Below are positions 50,163 to 58,714 of a stretch of 64,000 nucleotides of DNA, in pieces. Source of the DNA: Constantimarinum furrinae. Its GTDB lineage: Bacteria; Bacteroidota; Bacteroidia; Flavobacteriales; Flavobacteriaceae. The stretch covers positions 2,232,001 to 2,296,000 of the forward strand of contig NZ_CP052909.1 of NCBI RefSeq assembly GCF_014295415.1, given 5' to 3'. Position numbers and translations under genes: made by a program. How positions within the stretch are numbered: position 1 is the stretch's first letter; every line of letters starts with the position of its first letter. The notes beneath the pieces were generated by a model that did not search any database, was not told the DNA's origin, and saw only the letters and a program-made list of their open reading frames with translations.

Positions 50163-52943
50163 TTACGCTAATTTTTCGTTGAGGTATTGTGCGGTATAGG
50201 ACTCCTTATTTTTAATAACCGCTTCAGGAGTACCCTGTGCGACTATTTGTCCGCCATTCTCACCACCATCAAGACCCAGATCAATTATATGATCTGAACA
50301 TTTTATTAGATCCAGATTGTGCTCCACCACGATCACCGTATGTCCTTTGTCCAGCAAGGCATAAAAAGAAGCCAGTAGTTTTTTAATATCATGGAAATGG
50401 AGACCCGTAGTGGGTTCATCGAAAATAAACAAGGTCTTGTCGCTCGAAGTTCCTTTTACCAGAAATGACGCCAGTTTAATACGTTGTGCCTCACCACCCG
50501 AGAGGGTAGAAGAACTTTGCCCCAACTGAACATATCCCAGACCAACATCCTGAAGCGGCTGCAGTTTTGTTACGATCTTTTTCTCATTGTGATCGGAAAA
50601 AAAGGCGATGGCATCATCTACGGTCATACTTAATACATCGTGAATGTTCTTATTTTCAAACTGAACCTCCAAAACCTCCTTCTTAAATCGTTTTCCATCA
50701 CAGGTTTCACATTCAAGATGCACATCGGCCATAAACTGCATTTCTATGGTGACTTCTCCTTCTCCCTTGCAGGTTTCGCAACGTCCGCCGTCCACATTAA
50801 AACTGAAATGCTTTGCTTTATAGCCTCTAATGTCCGATAACTTTTGAGAGGCGTATAAATTACGGATATCGTCGTAAGCCTTGATATACGTCACCGGATT
50901 CGATCTGCTGGATCGTCCAATGGGATTCTGATCGATGAATTCGATATTTTTTATACTGCTGAATTCTCCCTCTAACGCAGTAAACTGCCCGGGTTTTTCG
51001 CCATAACCACCTATATGTCTTAAAAGAGCCGGATAGAGAATTTTGCGAACCAGTGTGCTTTTCCCGCTTCCGGAAACCCCGGTGACCGAAGTAAATACAC
51101 CCACGGGAAATTCTACATCGATATTCTTTAAATTATTTTGCCGGGCTCCCTTTACTTTTATCGACCTTTTCCACGTACGGCGCTGTTTCGGCACTTCGAT
51201 CTCCATAGTTCCGTTGAGATATTTGGCAGTAAGGCTATCCGATTTCAGTATTTCAGTAAAACTTCCTGTTGCGACAACCTCTCCGCCAAAAGTTCCGGCT
51301 TCAGGACCTATATCGATGATCTCATCGGCCGCTTTCATTATATCCTCATCGTGTTCCACAACGATCACTGTGTTTCCGAGATCCCTTAGAGATTTTAAGA
51401 CCACAATAAGCCGTTCTGTGTCCTTGGGATGCAACCCAATACTGGGTTCATCCAGGATATACATAGAACCAACCAAACTACTTCCCAACGAAGTGGCTAA
51501 ATTAATTCGTTGGGACTCGCCTCCGGATAAAGTGTTGGATTTCCGGTTGAGTGTTAAGTAGCTCAGGCCGACGTCCATTAAGAACGACAGACGGTTATTA
51601 ATTTCGAGCAATAGCCGTTTGGCTATTTTTTGCTCGTATTCGTTTAAGGTAAGAGACTTGAAAAAATCGGCTACCTTGTTTAAGGGAAGTTCGACCAGTT
51701 CCTGAATCGCTGTTCCACCAATCTTTACATAGCCCGCTTCGGGTCGTAACCGTTTTCCTTTGCAAGTGTGACATTTGGTCTTTCCACGGTATCGGGACAA
51801 CATTACCCTATTCTGAATCTTATAGCTTTTGGATTCGAGAAAAGAAAAGAAGTCATTAAGTCCTTCAAAATATTTATTGCCGTTCCAAACCAGTTGTTTT
51901 TGTTCTTCAGTTAGTTCGAACCAAGGCTTATGGATAGGAAAATCGAATTTATATGCATTGTTTACCAATTGATCCCTATACCAACTCATACTGTCTCCTC
52001 TCCAGGGAAACACAGCATTTTCATAGACCGAGAGTGCTGTATTGGGAATTACCAGATCTTCATCGATACCAATGACATCGCCATAACCTTCACAGGTAGG
52101 ACAGGCTCCGTAGGGATTGTTAAAGCTGAATAAATGAACATTCGGTTCAACAAAAAGAATTCCGTCGGCTTCAAAACGATTGTTGAATTCTTTAATCGCA
52201 TTGTTGGACAGTTGTTCGACAAACAATTCCCCTTTTCCTTCAAAAAAGGCAATTTCGGAAGCATCTGCCAGGCGGTTATAGAAATCCTCGTCATCCTTGG
52301 TAATGACTCTATCCACCACTAATTGCATATTGGACGTAATTTCCGAAGGTTTCAATTCATCGATCCGTACAATTTGCTCATTTACTTTAACGCGTGCGTA
52401 ACCTTGTTGTGCCAGTGCTTTTAGCTTATTCTCCTTACTGCGACCTTCTTCCAGATGAATAGGAGCCAAAAGGAGTAATTTTTCACCTTCTGGGAAGGTC
52501 TTTATATAGGTAAGGACATCGGTGACCGTATCTTTTTTTACAATTTCTCCTGAAACAGGGGAGTACGTCTTGCCAATACGTGTATACAGCAGCTTTAAAT
52601 AATCGTAGATCTCTGTAGAAGTACCTACAGTAGATCGCGGATTCGTAGAATTCACTTTTTGTTCGATCGCGATAGCCGGTGCAATTCCTTTAATGGAATC
52701 TACTTTCGGCTTATTGAGTCTGCCGAGAAATTGCCGGGCATAGGAAGAGAGTGACTCTACATAGCGTCGTTGTCCTTCGGCATAAAGTGTATCGAAAGCA
52801 AGACTCGACTTTCCGCTGCCCGAAAGACCTGTGACCACTACCAGTTTGTTGCGTGGAATAGAAACTGAAATATTTTTGAGGTTGTGAAGTTTGGCCCCTT
52901 TTATTTCAATATTCTTATTTCTCTTGGCGGTTTTTACAGTCAA
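50163..52943 (-). CDS. uvrA: UvrABC excinuclease subunit A
   Basis: The damage-recognition ATPase of nucleotide excision repair, 926 residues. Two ABC modules are visible: Walker [10 protein letters not shown] (39-47) and a second near [11 protein letters not shown]; signature motifs [13 protein letters not shown] and [13 protein letters not shown]. Zinc-finger cysteine pairs appear as [26 protein letters not shown] and CETCDGKRF. The start is a TTG at 52943 in front of [10 protein letters not shown]; no ATG is available before the ATP-binding core. A -7 element TATCTTTG is 29 bases upstream on the minus strand. Confidence 0.96.
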   Translation of the reverse strand: MTVKTAKRNKNIEIKGAKLHNLKNISVSIPRNKLVVVTGLSGSGKSSLAFDTLYAEGQRRYVESLSSYARQFLGRLNKPKVDSIKGIAPAIAIEQKVNSTNPRSTVGTSTEIYDYLKLLYTRIGKTYSPVSGEIVKKDTVTDVLTYIKTFPEGEKLLLLAPIHLEEGRSKENKLKALAQQGYARVKVNEQIVRIDELKPSEITSNMQLVVDRVITKDDEDFYNRLADASEIAFFEGKGELFVEQLSNNAIKEFNNRFEADGILFVEPNVHLFSFNNPYGACPTCEGYGDVIGIDEDLVIPNTALSVYENAVFPWRGDSMSWYRDQLVNNAYKFDFPIHKPWFELTEEQKQLVWNGNKYFEGLNDFFSFLESKSYKIQNRVMLSRYRGKTKCHTCKGKRLRPEAGYVKIGGTAIQELVELPLNKVADFFKSLTLNEYEQKIAKRLLLEINNRLSFLMDVGLSYLTLNRKSNTLSGGESQRINLATSLGSSLVGSMYILDEPSIGLHPKDTERLIVVLKSLRDLGNTVIVVEHDEDIMKAADEIIDIGPEAGTFGGEVVATGSFTEILKSDSLTAKYLNGTMEIEVPKQRRTWKRSIKVKGARQNNLKNIDVEFPVGVFTSVTGVSGSGKSTLVRKILYPALLRHIGGYGEKPGQFTALEGEFSSIKNIEFIDQNPIGRSSRSNPVTYIKAYDDIRNLYASQKLSDIRGYKAKHFSFNVDGGRCETCKGEGEVTIEMQFMADVHLECETCDGKRFKKEVLEVQFENKNIHDVLSMTVDDAIAFFSDHNEKKIVTKLQPLQDVGLGYVQLGQSSSTLSGGEAQRIKLASFLVKGTSSDKTLFIFDEPTTGLHFHDIKKLLASFYALLDKGHTVIVVEHNLDLIKCSDHIIDLGLDGGENGGQIVAQGTPEAVIKNKESYTAQYLNEKLA

Positions 52944-52972
52944 AGTGATCGTCTCTTTTTATAGGAATTTCG

Positions 52973-52980
52973 CAAAGATA
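52973..52980 (-). promoter_or_regulatory. -7 element of uvrA promoter
   Basis: On the minus strand TATCTTTG, an exact TAnnTTTG match, 29 bases before the TTG start at 52943. No LexA-like inverted repeat was seen. Confidence 0.5.
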
Positions 52981-53046
52981 GTATATAGATTTGGTGATTG
53001 CACGGGAATGAAAATTATATTTTTTTTAGGAAAATATTACAATTTT

Positions 53047-53079
53047 TTTGCAATTGTAGAATGATTGTTGTTATATTTA
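53047..53079 (+). promoter_or_regulatory. Promoter of the sigma factor gene
   Basis: TTTG (53047-53050), 21-base spacer, TATATTTA (53072-53079, last base A in place of G). This would give a leader of about 110 bases before the ATG at 53199. Confidence 0.45.
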
Positions 53080-53149
53080 CCCCACTTAACGTCATTTATA
53101 AAAATTATTGCCTATAGCATATTATTACTTTTAGAAATAAAAACATAAC

Positions 53150-53179
53150 AACTAAACAACCAAAAAGCATAGTTGTTTA
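53150..53179 (+). promoter_or_regulatory. Leader hairpin and 18-nt-element variant before the sigma factor gene
   Basis: AACTAAACAACCAAAAAG (53150-53167) differs at only two positions from the 18-nt element after the YG-repeat genes, but on the opposite, transcribed strand. TAAACAAC (53153-53160) pairs with GTTGTTTA (53172-53179) over an 11-base loop, followed by TTTTTAAAAAAG. It could act as an attenuator or RNA-stability element. Confidence 0.4.
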
Positions 53180-53198
53180 TTTTTAAAAAAGTATTGAT

Positions 53199-53783
53199 AT
53201 GAAGCAAAGCACAACGACTGATGCGCTCCTCGTTAGCGCGTATATGAATGGCAATGAATCTGCTCTCTGCGACCTTATAACCCGTCATAAGCAAAGAATC
53301 TACAGTTTTATTTATTCTAAAGTATTCGATAGGGATATCGCTGAAGATATTTTTCAGGATACTTTTATCAAAGTAATCAAAACCTTAAAGAAAGGCGCAT
53401 ATAACGAAGAAGGTAAATTTCTTCCGTGGGTGATGCGAATTGCGCATAATCTGGTAATTGATCATTTCAGAAAGAATAACAGAATGCCTAAATTTGAGAA
53501 TAATGATGATTTCAATATCTTTTCTGTATTGAGTGACGGTGCTTTAAATATTGAAAAGCAGATGATTAAAGGGCAGGTGGAAAGCGATGTAAGAAGGCTC
53601 ATACAGGAGTTACCTGAAGATCAGAAGCAAGTCCTTATAATGCGGATTTACAAGGATATGAGCTTTAAGGAAATTAGCGAACAAACCGGGGTGAGTATTA
53701 ATACTGCATTGGGTAGAATGCGTTATGCACTTATTAATTTACGCAAGGTAATTGAGAAGCATAATATTATTTTAACAAATTGA
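53199..53783 (+). CDS. ECF-like RNA polymerase sigma-70 family factor
   Basis: A 194-residue sigma factor with region 2 (about 30-95; SKVFDRDIAEDIFQDTF, the -10 helix, and ENNRMPKF-type basic linker) and region 4 (about 135-185; LPEDQKQVLIMRIYKDMSF, then EISEQTGVSINTALGRMRYAL, the -35 HTH). It is of the RpoE-like ECF class. No anti-sigma membrane protein follows; a 50-codon gene (53842) comes next. The long leader with a hairpin hints at post-transcriptional control. Confidence 0.9.
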   Translation: MKQSTTTDALLVSAYMNGNESALCDLITRHKQRIYSFIYSKVFDRDIAEDIFQDTFIKVIKTLKKGAYNEEGKFLPWVMRIAHNLVIDHFRKNNRMPKFENNDDFNIFSVLSDGALNIEKQMIKGQVESDVRRLIQELPEDQKQVLIMRIYKDMSFKEISEQTGVSINTALGRMRYALINLRKVIEKHNIILTN

Positions 53784-53841
53784 TGCAATAAACCCTTTTT
53801 TGCTACGTTATTAGAGGACATTAACCTCAAAATTACGTTCT

Positions 53842-53994
53842 ATGCAAAAAATGTACTCTGAAACTTCACGACCGGAGCGCGTGAATAAAAACCTAGCTCC
53901 AAAAGAGGAAACCATAAAGTTTCTTCTGGATTATTCGAAGGCTTTAAGTGTTATAGATTATAATAAAATGAAGTTTGAAGCACTTCTAAACTAA
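53842..53994 (+). CDS. 50-residue protein next to the sigma factor
   Basis: ATG 53842 to TAA 53994 gives a hydrophilic, predicted helical protein with no signal peptide, e.g. APKEETIKFLLDYSKALS. It is too short for many gene finders. It lies 58 bases after the sigma factor and just before a strong terminator, so it should be on the same transcript. The sequence is not a known anti-sigma type. It could be a small regulator of the sigma factor; that is inference. Confidence 0.7.
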   Translation: MQKMYSETSRPERVNKNLAPKEETIKFLLDYSKALSVIDYNKMKFEALLN

Positions 53995-54002
53995 ACTTTG
54001 GA

Positions 54003-54037
54003 AAAACCCTGAAATGAGAATTTCGGGTTTTTTTTTT
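54003..54037. terminator. Bidirectional terminator, sigma factor unit / nth
   Basis: AAACCC-GAAAT (54004-54015, with one bulged base) pairs with ATTTC-GGGTTT (54020-54030), loop GAGA, then a T run of nine. Confidence 0.8.
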
Positions 54038-54689
54038 ATTTCTTCTTTTTATATTCTGAAAGTACCGATTTTCTTCCAATAGTTTTGGTAATAATGTCTT
54101 TATCTAGATTCCAGCCCCTGGCAGGCGAGTATTGTCGTCCATACCAGATGATTTGAAGGTGTAATTCGTTCCAGAGGTCCTTAGGGAAAAGTCGTTTGGC
54201 ATCCTTTTCTGTTTGCACCACATTCTTTCCGTTAGAAAACCCCCAACGATACATGAGGCGATGAATATGCGTATCAACCGGAAATGCCGGAATGTTAAAT
54301 GCCTGACTCATCACCACACTGGCCGTTTTATGACCAACTGCCGGTAGTTCTTCCAAAGCTTCAAAACTCTGCGGAACCTTTCCATCGTGTTTTTCTATCA
54401 AGATCCTGGAAAGACCGTGGATACCTTTAGATTTCATAGGAGATAAACCAACAGGCTTAATGATCGCTCTAATTTCATCTACCGAAAGTTTAACCATGTC
54501 GTATGGATTGTCGGCTACCTCGAATAGTAATGGTGTAATCTGATTCACTCTCACGTCGGTACTTTGCGCAGAGAGCAGCACGGCAATAAGCAGGGTGTAG
54601 GGGTCTTTGTGGTCTAGCGGAATAGGTACCTGCGGATATAACTCTTTTAATGTGTCAATTACAAAATTTACCTTTTCCTGCTTGGTCAT
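54036..54689 (-). CDS. nth: Endonuclease III (Nth), lacking the Fe-S cluster
   Basis: A base-excision DNA glycosylase/AP-lyase that removes oxidised pyrimidines, about 217 residues from MTKQEK at 54689; an upstream ATG (54752) would overlap the divergent bcp gene. The helix-hairpin-helix LEELPAVGHKTASVV carries catalytic Lys121, and FPVDTHIHR has Asp139, matching E. coli Lys120 and Asp138. The C-terminus, WYGRQYSPARGWNLDKD, replaces the four-cysteine loop of E. coli (Cys-x6-Cys-x2-Cys-x5-Cys), and the protein has no cysteine at all. The cluster is therefore absent, although fold and catalytic residues stay. Confidence 0.9.
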   Translation of the reverse strand: MTKQEKVNFVIDTLKELYPQVPIPLDHKDPYTLLIAVLLSAQSTDVRVNQITPLLFEVADNPYDMVKLSVDEIRAIIKPVGLSPMKSKGIHGLSRILIEKHDGKVPQSFEALEELPAVGHKTASVVMSQAFNIPAFPVDTHIHRLMYRWGFSNGKNVVQTEKDAKRLFPKDLWNELHLQIIWYGRQYSPARGWNLDKDIITKTIGRKSVLSEYKKKK

Positions 54690-54695
54690 TTTCTT

Positions 54696-54703
54696 TACTT
54701 TTG
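54696..54703 (+). promoter_or_regulatory. -7 element of bcp promoter
   Basis: TACTTTTG exactly matches TAnnTTTG, in the 29-base gap between the divergent nth (ATG 54689) and bcp (ATG 54719) genes. The bcp transcript would have a leader of roughly nine bases. Confidence 0.5.
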
Positions 54704-54718
54704 AACAAAAATACAGCA

Positions 54719-55171
54719 ATGAAAACATTAAAAGAAGGGGATAAGGTACCAAATTTCACAACCACCGATCAAGACGGGAATTCAGTGTCTTTAAGTGACT
54801 ATAAAGGGAAAAAATTAGTGGTTTTCTTTTATCCTAAGGCAAATACGCCCACGTGTACCGTTGAGGCTTGTAATCTACGGGATCATTATAAGGAATTACA
54901 GGATGCGGGTTATGAGATCCTGGGAGTGAGTGCCGACACCGAGCGAAGACAAAAGAATTTTCAGAACAAATTCAATTTCCCTTATCCTTTACTGGCCGAT
55001 GTTGATAAAGAGGTAATCCATGCCTTTGGCGTGTGGGGACCTAAGAAATTTATGGGCAGAAATTACGACGGGATTCACAGGATCACATTCCTGATTAACG
55101 AAAACGGAATTGTTGAACGGGTGATCGACAAGGTTAAGAGCAAGCAACACGCTGCTCAGATTCTGGATTAA
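54719..55171 (+). CDS. bcp: Thioredoxin-dependent thiol peroxidase (Bcp/PrxQ)
   Basis: A 150-residue peroxiredoxin that reduces hydroperoxides with electrons from thioredoxin. Cys46 in NTPTCTVEAC is peroxidatic, and Cys51 five residues on is the resolving cysteine (PrxQ alpha type). The start MKTLKEGDKVPNF at 54719 is standard. It is divergent from nth and convergent with 55168-56634, whose stop codon shares bases 55169-55170 with bcp's TAA. Confidence 0.94.
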   Translation: MKTLKEGDKVPNFTTTDQDGNSVSLSDYKGKKLVVFFYPKANTPTCTVEACNLRDHYKELQDAGYEILGVSADTERRQKNFQNKFNFPYPLLADVDKEVIHAFGVWGPKKFMGRNYDGIHRITFLINENGIVERVIDKVKSKQHAAQILD

Positions 55172-56634
55172 TTATTGAGTTTTGCCTGCTGTTTGGCCTG
55201 TTCGACTCTACAGCTGAAAAGACATTTTTCCTTGATGATCTCCGACACTCCCGGTGGAAGCAACTCTTCCCACCCCTCTTCGCCGGTTTCGATCTGTGTA
55301 AGTACCTCTCTTGAAAAAATATTGAGAATATCCGGATTAAAGTCGGTGATATCCACAACCTTTCCATTGTACTTGAAGAATTTATACAATTCCTTCATCC
55401 GAGGGTGAACCTTCAGATTTTCGCTATTGGTGTACTCTCCGGTTTCAGGATCTCGCATAGGGTAGAGGTACACCTTGAGGTCTTTGAAGAAGAGTTTTCC
55501 GAAGGCTTCCAAGATACCACCACTTAAGTGACGATAATATTTTTCGTCGAAAATATCTACCAGGTTATTTACACCCATGGCAAGTCCCAAACGCATTTTG
55601 GTATATCGCGAGAAGTATTCCACGAGCTTGTAATATTCCTGAAAATTAGAGATCATTACGTTATGCCCCAAAGAACACAGGAGCTTCGCTCGGTCCATAA
55701 AATCTTCTTCATCTATCTCACCTTCGGCGCGCAGGTTTGAAAGGGTAATTTCAAATATGACCTCAGTCCGATCCTTTTCAACTTTATTCTCTTTTAAAAA
55801 CATCTCATACGACTTTTCGTACATGTCGATATTCACCTTCGTTACCGGTCTGAAACTTCCTCTAAGCGCCAGTATATTCTTTTTGTACAGAATTCTTGCA
55901 GGAAGAATGTTATTACCATCGGGTCCAAACATTACAGCGTCGGTCATGCCATTCTTAATAAGCTGCAAACTCATAAGTCGATTATCTACCTGTTCGAACT
56001 TTGGGCCGCTAAAGTTAATGGTATCGATCTCAATTTTGTCCTTATCGATGTGATCGTAGAGATAACGCAATAATTTTCTTGGAGTATCGTATTTGTAGTA
56101 GGCACCATAAATAAGATTTACACCAAGGATACCTAATGTGATCTGTTGGAGTATGGCATCGTTTTCATGAAAACGAACGTGCAGGGTGATTTCATTGTAA
56201 TCTTCGGTGGGATCAACCTGATACCGAATTCCTACCCAACCATGACCTTTGTATTTTTTAGCAAAATCGATGGTAGCAACTGTGTTTGCGTAAGCGAAGA
56301 AAAGTTTGTTAGGATGCTTTTCTCTAATGATTCGCTCTTCAATAAGCTCCATTTCATGAGAAAGCATCTTTTTAAGCCTGGATTCGGTTACATATCTGCC
56401 ATCCTCTTCAACTCCATAAATGGCATCACTAAAATCCTTGTCGTACGCCGACATGGTTTTTGCTATAGTCCCTGAAGCCCCACCAGCTCTAAAAAAATTC
56501 CGAACGGTTTCCTGACCTGCACCAATTTCGGCAAAGGTTCCGTAAATGTTTTCATTGAGATTTATACGTAGTGCCTTACTTCGTATCGAAGGAATGTCTT
56601 CAAATTCCTTATCTCCTAAAATGTGTTCGGGCAT
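55168..56634 (-). CDS. Conserved Bacteroidota protein of unknown function
   Basis: A 488-residue soluble protein of a Bacteroidota-wide family. Similar proteins are named nicotinate-nucleotide adenylyltransferase or TonB-dependent receptor in databases, but no such motif (HxGH, barrel) is visible. Recognisable stretches are GQETVRNFFRAGGASGTIAKTMSAYD near the N-terminus and NPDILNIFSREVLTQIETG near the C-terminus. Its stop overlaps that of bcp by a few bases. Its biological role is unknown. Confidence 0.7.
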   Translation of the reverse strand: MPEHILGDKEFEDIPSIRSKALRINLNENIYGTFAEIGAGQETVRNFFRAGGASGTIAKTMSAYDKDFSDAIYGVEEDGRYVTESRLKKMLSHEMELIEERIIREKHPNKLFFAYANTVATIDFAKKYKGHGWVGIRYQVDPTEDYNEITLHVRFHENDAILQQITLGILGVNLIYGAYYKYDTPRKLLRYLYDHIDKDKIEIDTINFSGPKFEQVDNRLMSLQLIKNGMTDAVMFGPDGNNILPARILYKKNILALRGSFRPVTKVNIDMYEKSYEMFLKENKVEKDRTEVIFEITLSNLRAEGEIDEEDFMDRAKLLCSLGHNVMISNFQEYYKLVEYFSRYTKMRLGLAMGVNNLVDIFDEKYYRHLSGGILEAFGKLFFKDLKVYLYPMRDPETGEYTNSENLKVHPRMKELYKFFKYNGKVVDITDFNPDILNIFSREVLTQIETGEEGWEELLPPGVSEIIKEKCLFSCRVEQAKQQAKLNN

Positions 56635-56705
56635 AGCAACTACCTGTTAGGTTTTTCTTTCTAACAAAGGTAACAAATACAATAGGCAAACAAAAAAAAT
56701 ACTGT

Positions 56706-56713
56706 TATTTTTG
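56706..56713 (+). promoter_or_regulatory. -7 element of the metallo-hydrolase gene
   Basis: TATTTTTG exactly matches TAnnTTTG, five bases before the ATG at 56719, which would make the transcript almost leaderless. Confidence 0.5.
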
Positions 56714-56718
56714 TTCGA

Positions 56719-57495
56719 ATGAAATCACCTCTTACCGTAACATTTTTAGGTACCGGAACATCGCAAGGAGTCCCGGTAATTGGAAGTGATCATCCGGTTT
56801 GTAAAAGTGATGATCCTAAAGACAAAAGATTGCGTGTTTCAGTGCTTCTGGAATGGGAAAATTACAATTATATTATCGATTGCGGACCCGATTTCAGGCA
56901 ACAGATGCTGCGAGAGAATGTGCAAAGGGTCGATGGAATTCTCCTCACTCACGAGCACAGTGATCACACTGCCGGGATCGATGACATTCGTCCGTTCTAT
57001 TTCCGACAGGGCAATATTCCTTTTTACGCACATCCCAGAGTATTTCAGTCATTGCATAAACGTTTCGGATATATTTTTGAGATTGAAAACAAATATCCCG
57101 GAGCCCCAACTTTGGACGAGATCGCAATCGATAAAGAAACGCCTTTCAGTATTGGCGGAAAAAAAGTGATCCCTGTGGAAGTCTTTCACAACCGGCTTCC
57201 GGTAATAGGTTTCAGAATTGATAGTTTCGCATACCTCACGGATGTGAAAACCATAGAAGAAGTAGAGCTCCAAAAAATAAAAAATGTCGAAGTACTTGTG
57301 TTAAATGCACTTCGGGAAAAAGAACATGAATCTCATTTAAATCTTTCAGAAGCATTAACCCTTATCGAAAAAATCAAGCCACAAAAGGCATATTTAACAC
57401 ATATAAGCCATTTAATGGGTTTCCATGAAGAAGTTGAACGCACATTGCCCGAAAATGTTTTTCTGGCATACGACACCCTTAAAATCACCATCTAA
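56719..57495 (+). CDS. MBL-fold metallo-hydrolase (PhnP-like)
   Basis: A 258-residue enzyme of the metallo-beta-lactamase fold. The zinc motif is LLTHEHSDHTAG (His78, His80, Asp82, His83), with further ligands at DCGPDF, HPRVF/VFHNRLP and TDVKTI. The opening TFLGTGTSQGVPV is typical of the PhnP/phosphodiesterase subgroup (phosphoribosyl 1,2-cyclic phosphate) rather than lactamases. Its substrate is not established. It is followed two bases later by a membrane-anchored protein gene. Confidence 0.88.
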   Translation: MKSPLTVTFLGTGTSQGVPVIGSDHPVCKSDDPKDKRLRVSVLLEWENYNYIIDCGPDFRQQMLRENVQRVDGILLTHEHSDHTAGIDDIRPFYFRQGNIPFYAHPRVFQSLHKRFGYIFEIENKYPGAPTLDEIAIDKETPFSIGGKKVIPVEVFHNRLPVIGFRIDSFAYLTDVKTIEEVELQKIKNVEVLVLNALREKEHESHLNLSEALTLIEKIKPQKAYLTHISHLMGFHEEVERTLPENVFLAYDTLKITI

Positions 57496-57497
57496 TT

Positions 57498-57995
57498 ATG
57501 AAAAATAAAATATTCATGTACCTCTTCTTTTTCGCTATACTGTTCGTAATATTTCAGTATATGAATGAAAAGGCCATTTTTGAAAATCAGGAACAACAAA
57601 TTGAGTCCATGTCAGAAAAACTCACCAGAGCCCAAGACTCGCTGAAGGTTCTCAATGAGCGCACAGCGTATCTCAACTATTTTTCATTGCAGGGAAATGA
57701 GAACGCCATGACCTATCTCGAAAATCTTGGTTTTGAAGCGCAGGATATTGAAGACAGGGTGGCCGGGTATATTCGAGATCAAAATCTGCAGGAGGGAAAC
57801 CATCCCATGGTACCCTATGAAGGCATGATAGGACCTATGAAGATCAACAAGATTAAATTTCTGAATCACCGTTGGATCCTAACCGATTTCACCGATGGGA
57901 AGTACTGGGGTGAAATGCTGCTCGAATATTATTTTAATGAAAACAACGAACTAGAGATCGTCACACTGGGATCATTGCTCTATCCAAATACCTAG
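57498..57995 (+). CDS. Membrane-anchored coiled-coil protein of unknown function
   Basis: A 165-residue protein with one N-terminal hydrophobic helix (about 5-22, an anchor or uncleaved signal), a short coiled coil (about 28-60; IESMSEKLTRAQDSLKVL) and a soluble C-terminal domain, with GPMKINKIKFLNHRWILTDF. It has no catalytic motif that I recognise. It is cotranscribed with the metallo-hydrolase gene (gap two bases). Its last bases overlap the convergent esterase gene. Confidence 0.7.
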   Translation: MKNKIFMYLFFFAILFVIFQYMNEKAIFENQEQQIESMSEKLTRAQDSLKVLNERTAYLNYFSLQGNENAMTYLENLGFEAQDIEDRVAGYIRDQNLQEGNHPMVPYEGMIGPMKINKIKFLNHRWILTDFTDGKYWGEMLLEYYFNENNELEIVTLGSLLYPNT

Positions 57996-58651
57996 GCGTG
58001 ATCCAGAAGCCATTGTTTGAATTCGTAAAAGTTTTGTGGTGCCACTCCGTGACCTACCGGAAATTCAGAATAAGTACACGAAATGCTTAAATTTTTTAGG
58101 AAGGGTTCAGTTTTCCGCGCCCAGGCCACAGGAATCACCTGATCTACACTCCCATGTGACGAATAGACGTTAAGCTTGCTGAAATCATTCTTTTCAAAAC
58201 CTTCCTTCAACAGATCTTCGTTTATATAACCGCTTAACCCAATTACATTTTGGACCTTTTCAGGATAATTCAAGGCTACGGCGAAACTCAGGATGGTACC
58301 CTGACTAAATCCTAACAAAGTAATTCCGCCTTCCTTTACCCTGTATTTTTCTACGATCTCATCAATACATTCTGAAATTAGTTCCCGGGAAGCAATGGCC
58401 TGTTCGGTATCACTGAATTTTCCATCGTTATTATCGAAATAGATATTGTACCAGGCATTGCCATAAGGCTGCATGGGGATTGGAGCTTTCAATGAGATAA
58501 TATGATAATTTTCGGGTAATTCCGAAGCGAAAGAAAATAGGTCGTTCTCATCACTTCCGAAACCGTGAAGCATGATAATAGCAGGGGAGGGCTCTTCAGA
58601 ATTTTTAGGCGCCTTATAATTGTGCTCTAATCTTAGGGTCTGTTTTTCCAT
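57992..58651 (-). CDS. Alpha/beta hydrolase, carboxylesterase/phospholipase-like
   Basis: About 219 residues from the ATG at 58651; an upstream ATG (58687) adds 12 residues overlapping the hairpin. The nucleophile elbow is LLGFSQGTI with the catalytic Ser. LHGFGSDENDL forms the oxyanion hole, and Asp and His of the triad are in SSHGSVDQVIPV and GHGVAP. The order and length fit the YpfH/EstB (phospholipase/carboxylesterase) family, which cleaves short-chain esters. Overlaps the stop of the previous gene on the other strand by four bases. Confidence 0.85.
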   Translation of the reverse strand: MEKQTLRLEHNYKAPKNSEEPSPAIIMLHGFGSDENDLFSFASELPENYHIISLKAPIPMQPYGNAWYNIYFDNNDGKFSDTEQAIASRELISECIDEIVEKYRVKEGGITLLGFSQGTILSFAVALNYPEKVQNVIGLSGYINEDLLKEGFEKNDFSKLNVYSSHGSVDQVIPVAWARKTEPFLKNLSISCTYSEFPVGHGVAPQNFYEFKQWLLDHA

Positions 58652-58666
58652 AAATAGTAAATAAAT

Positions 58667-58688
58667 AATGCCGCTAGAAAGCGGCATT
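58667..58688 (-). terminator. Hairpin after the DUF4870 gene
   Basis: AATGCCGCT (58667-58675) and AGCGGCATT (58680-58688) form a 9-bp stem with loop AGAA. On the minus strand it follows the DUF4870 stop (58715) by 26 bases and runs into ATTTATTTACTATTTA, a loose T-rich tail, just before the esterase start. It may also act as an upstream element of the esterase gene. Confidence 0.7.
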
Positions 58689-58714
58689 ACAAAGGTAAAA
58701 ACTATATTTTGAAA

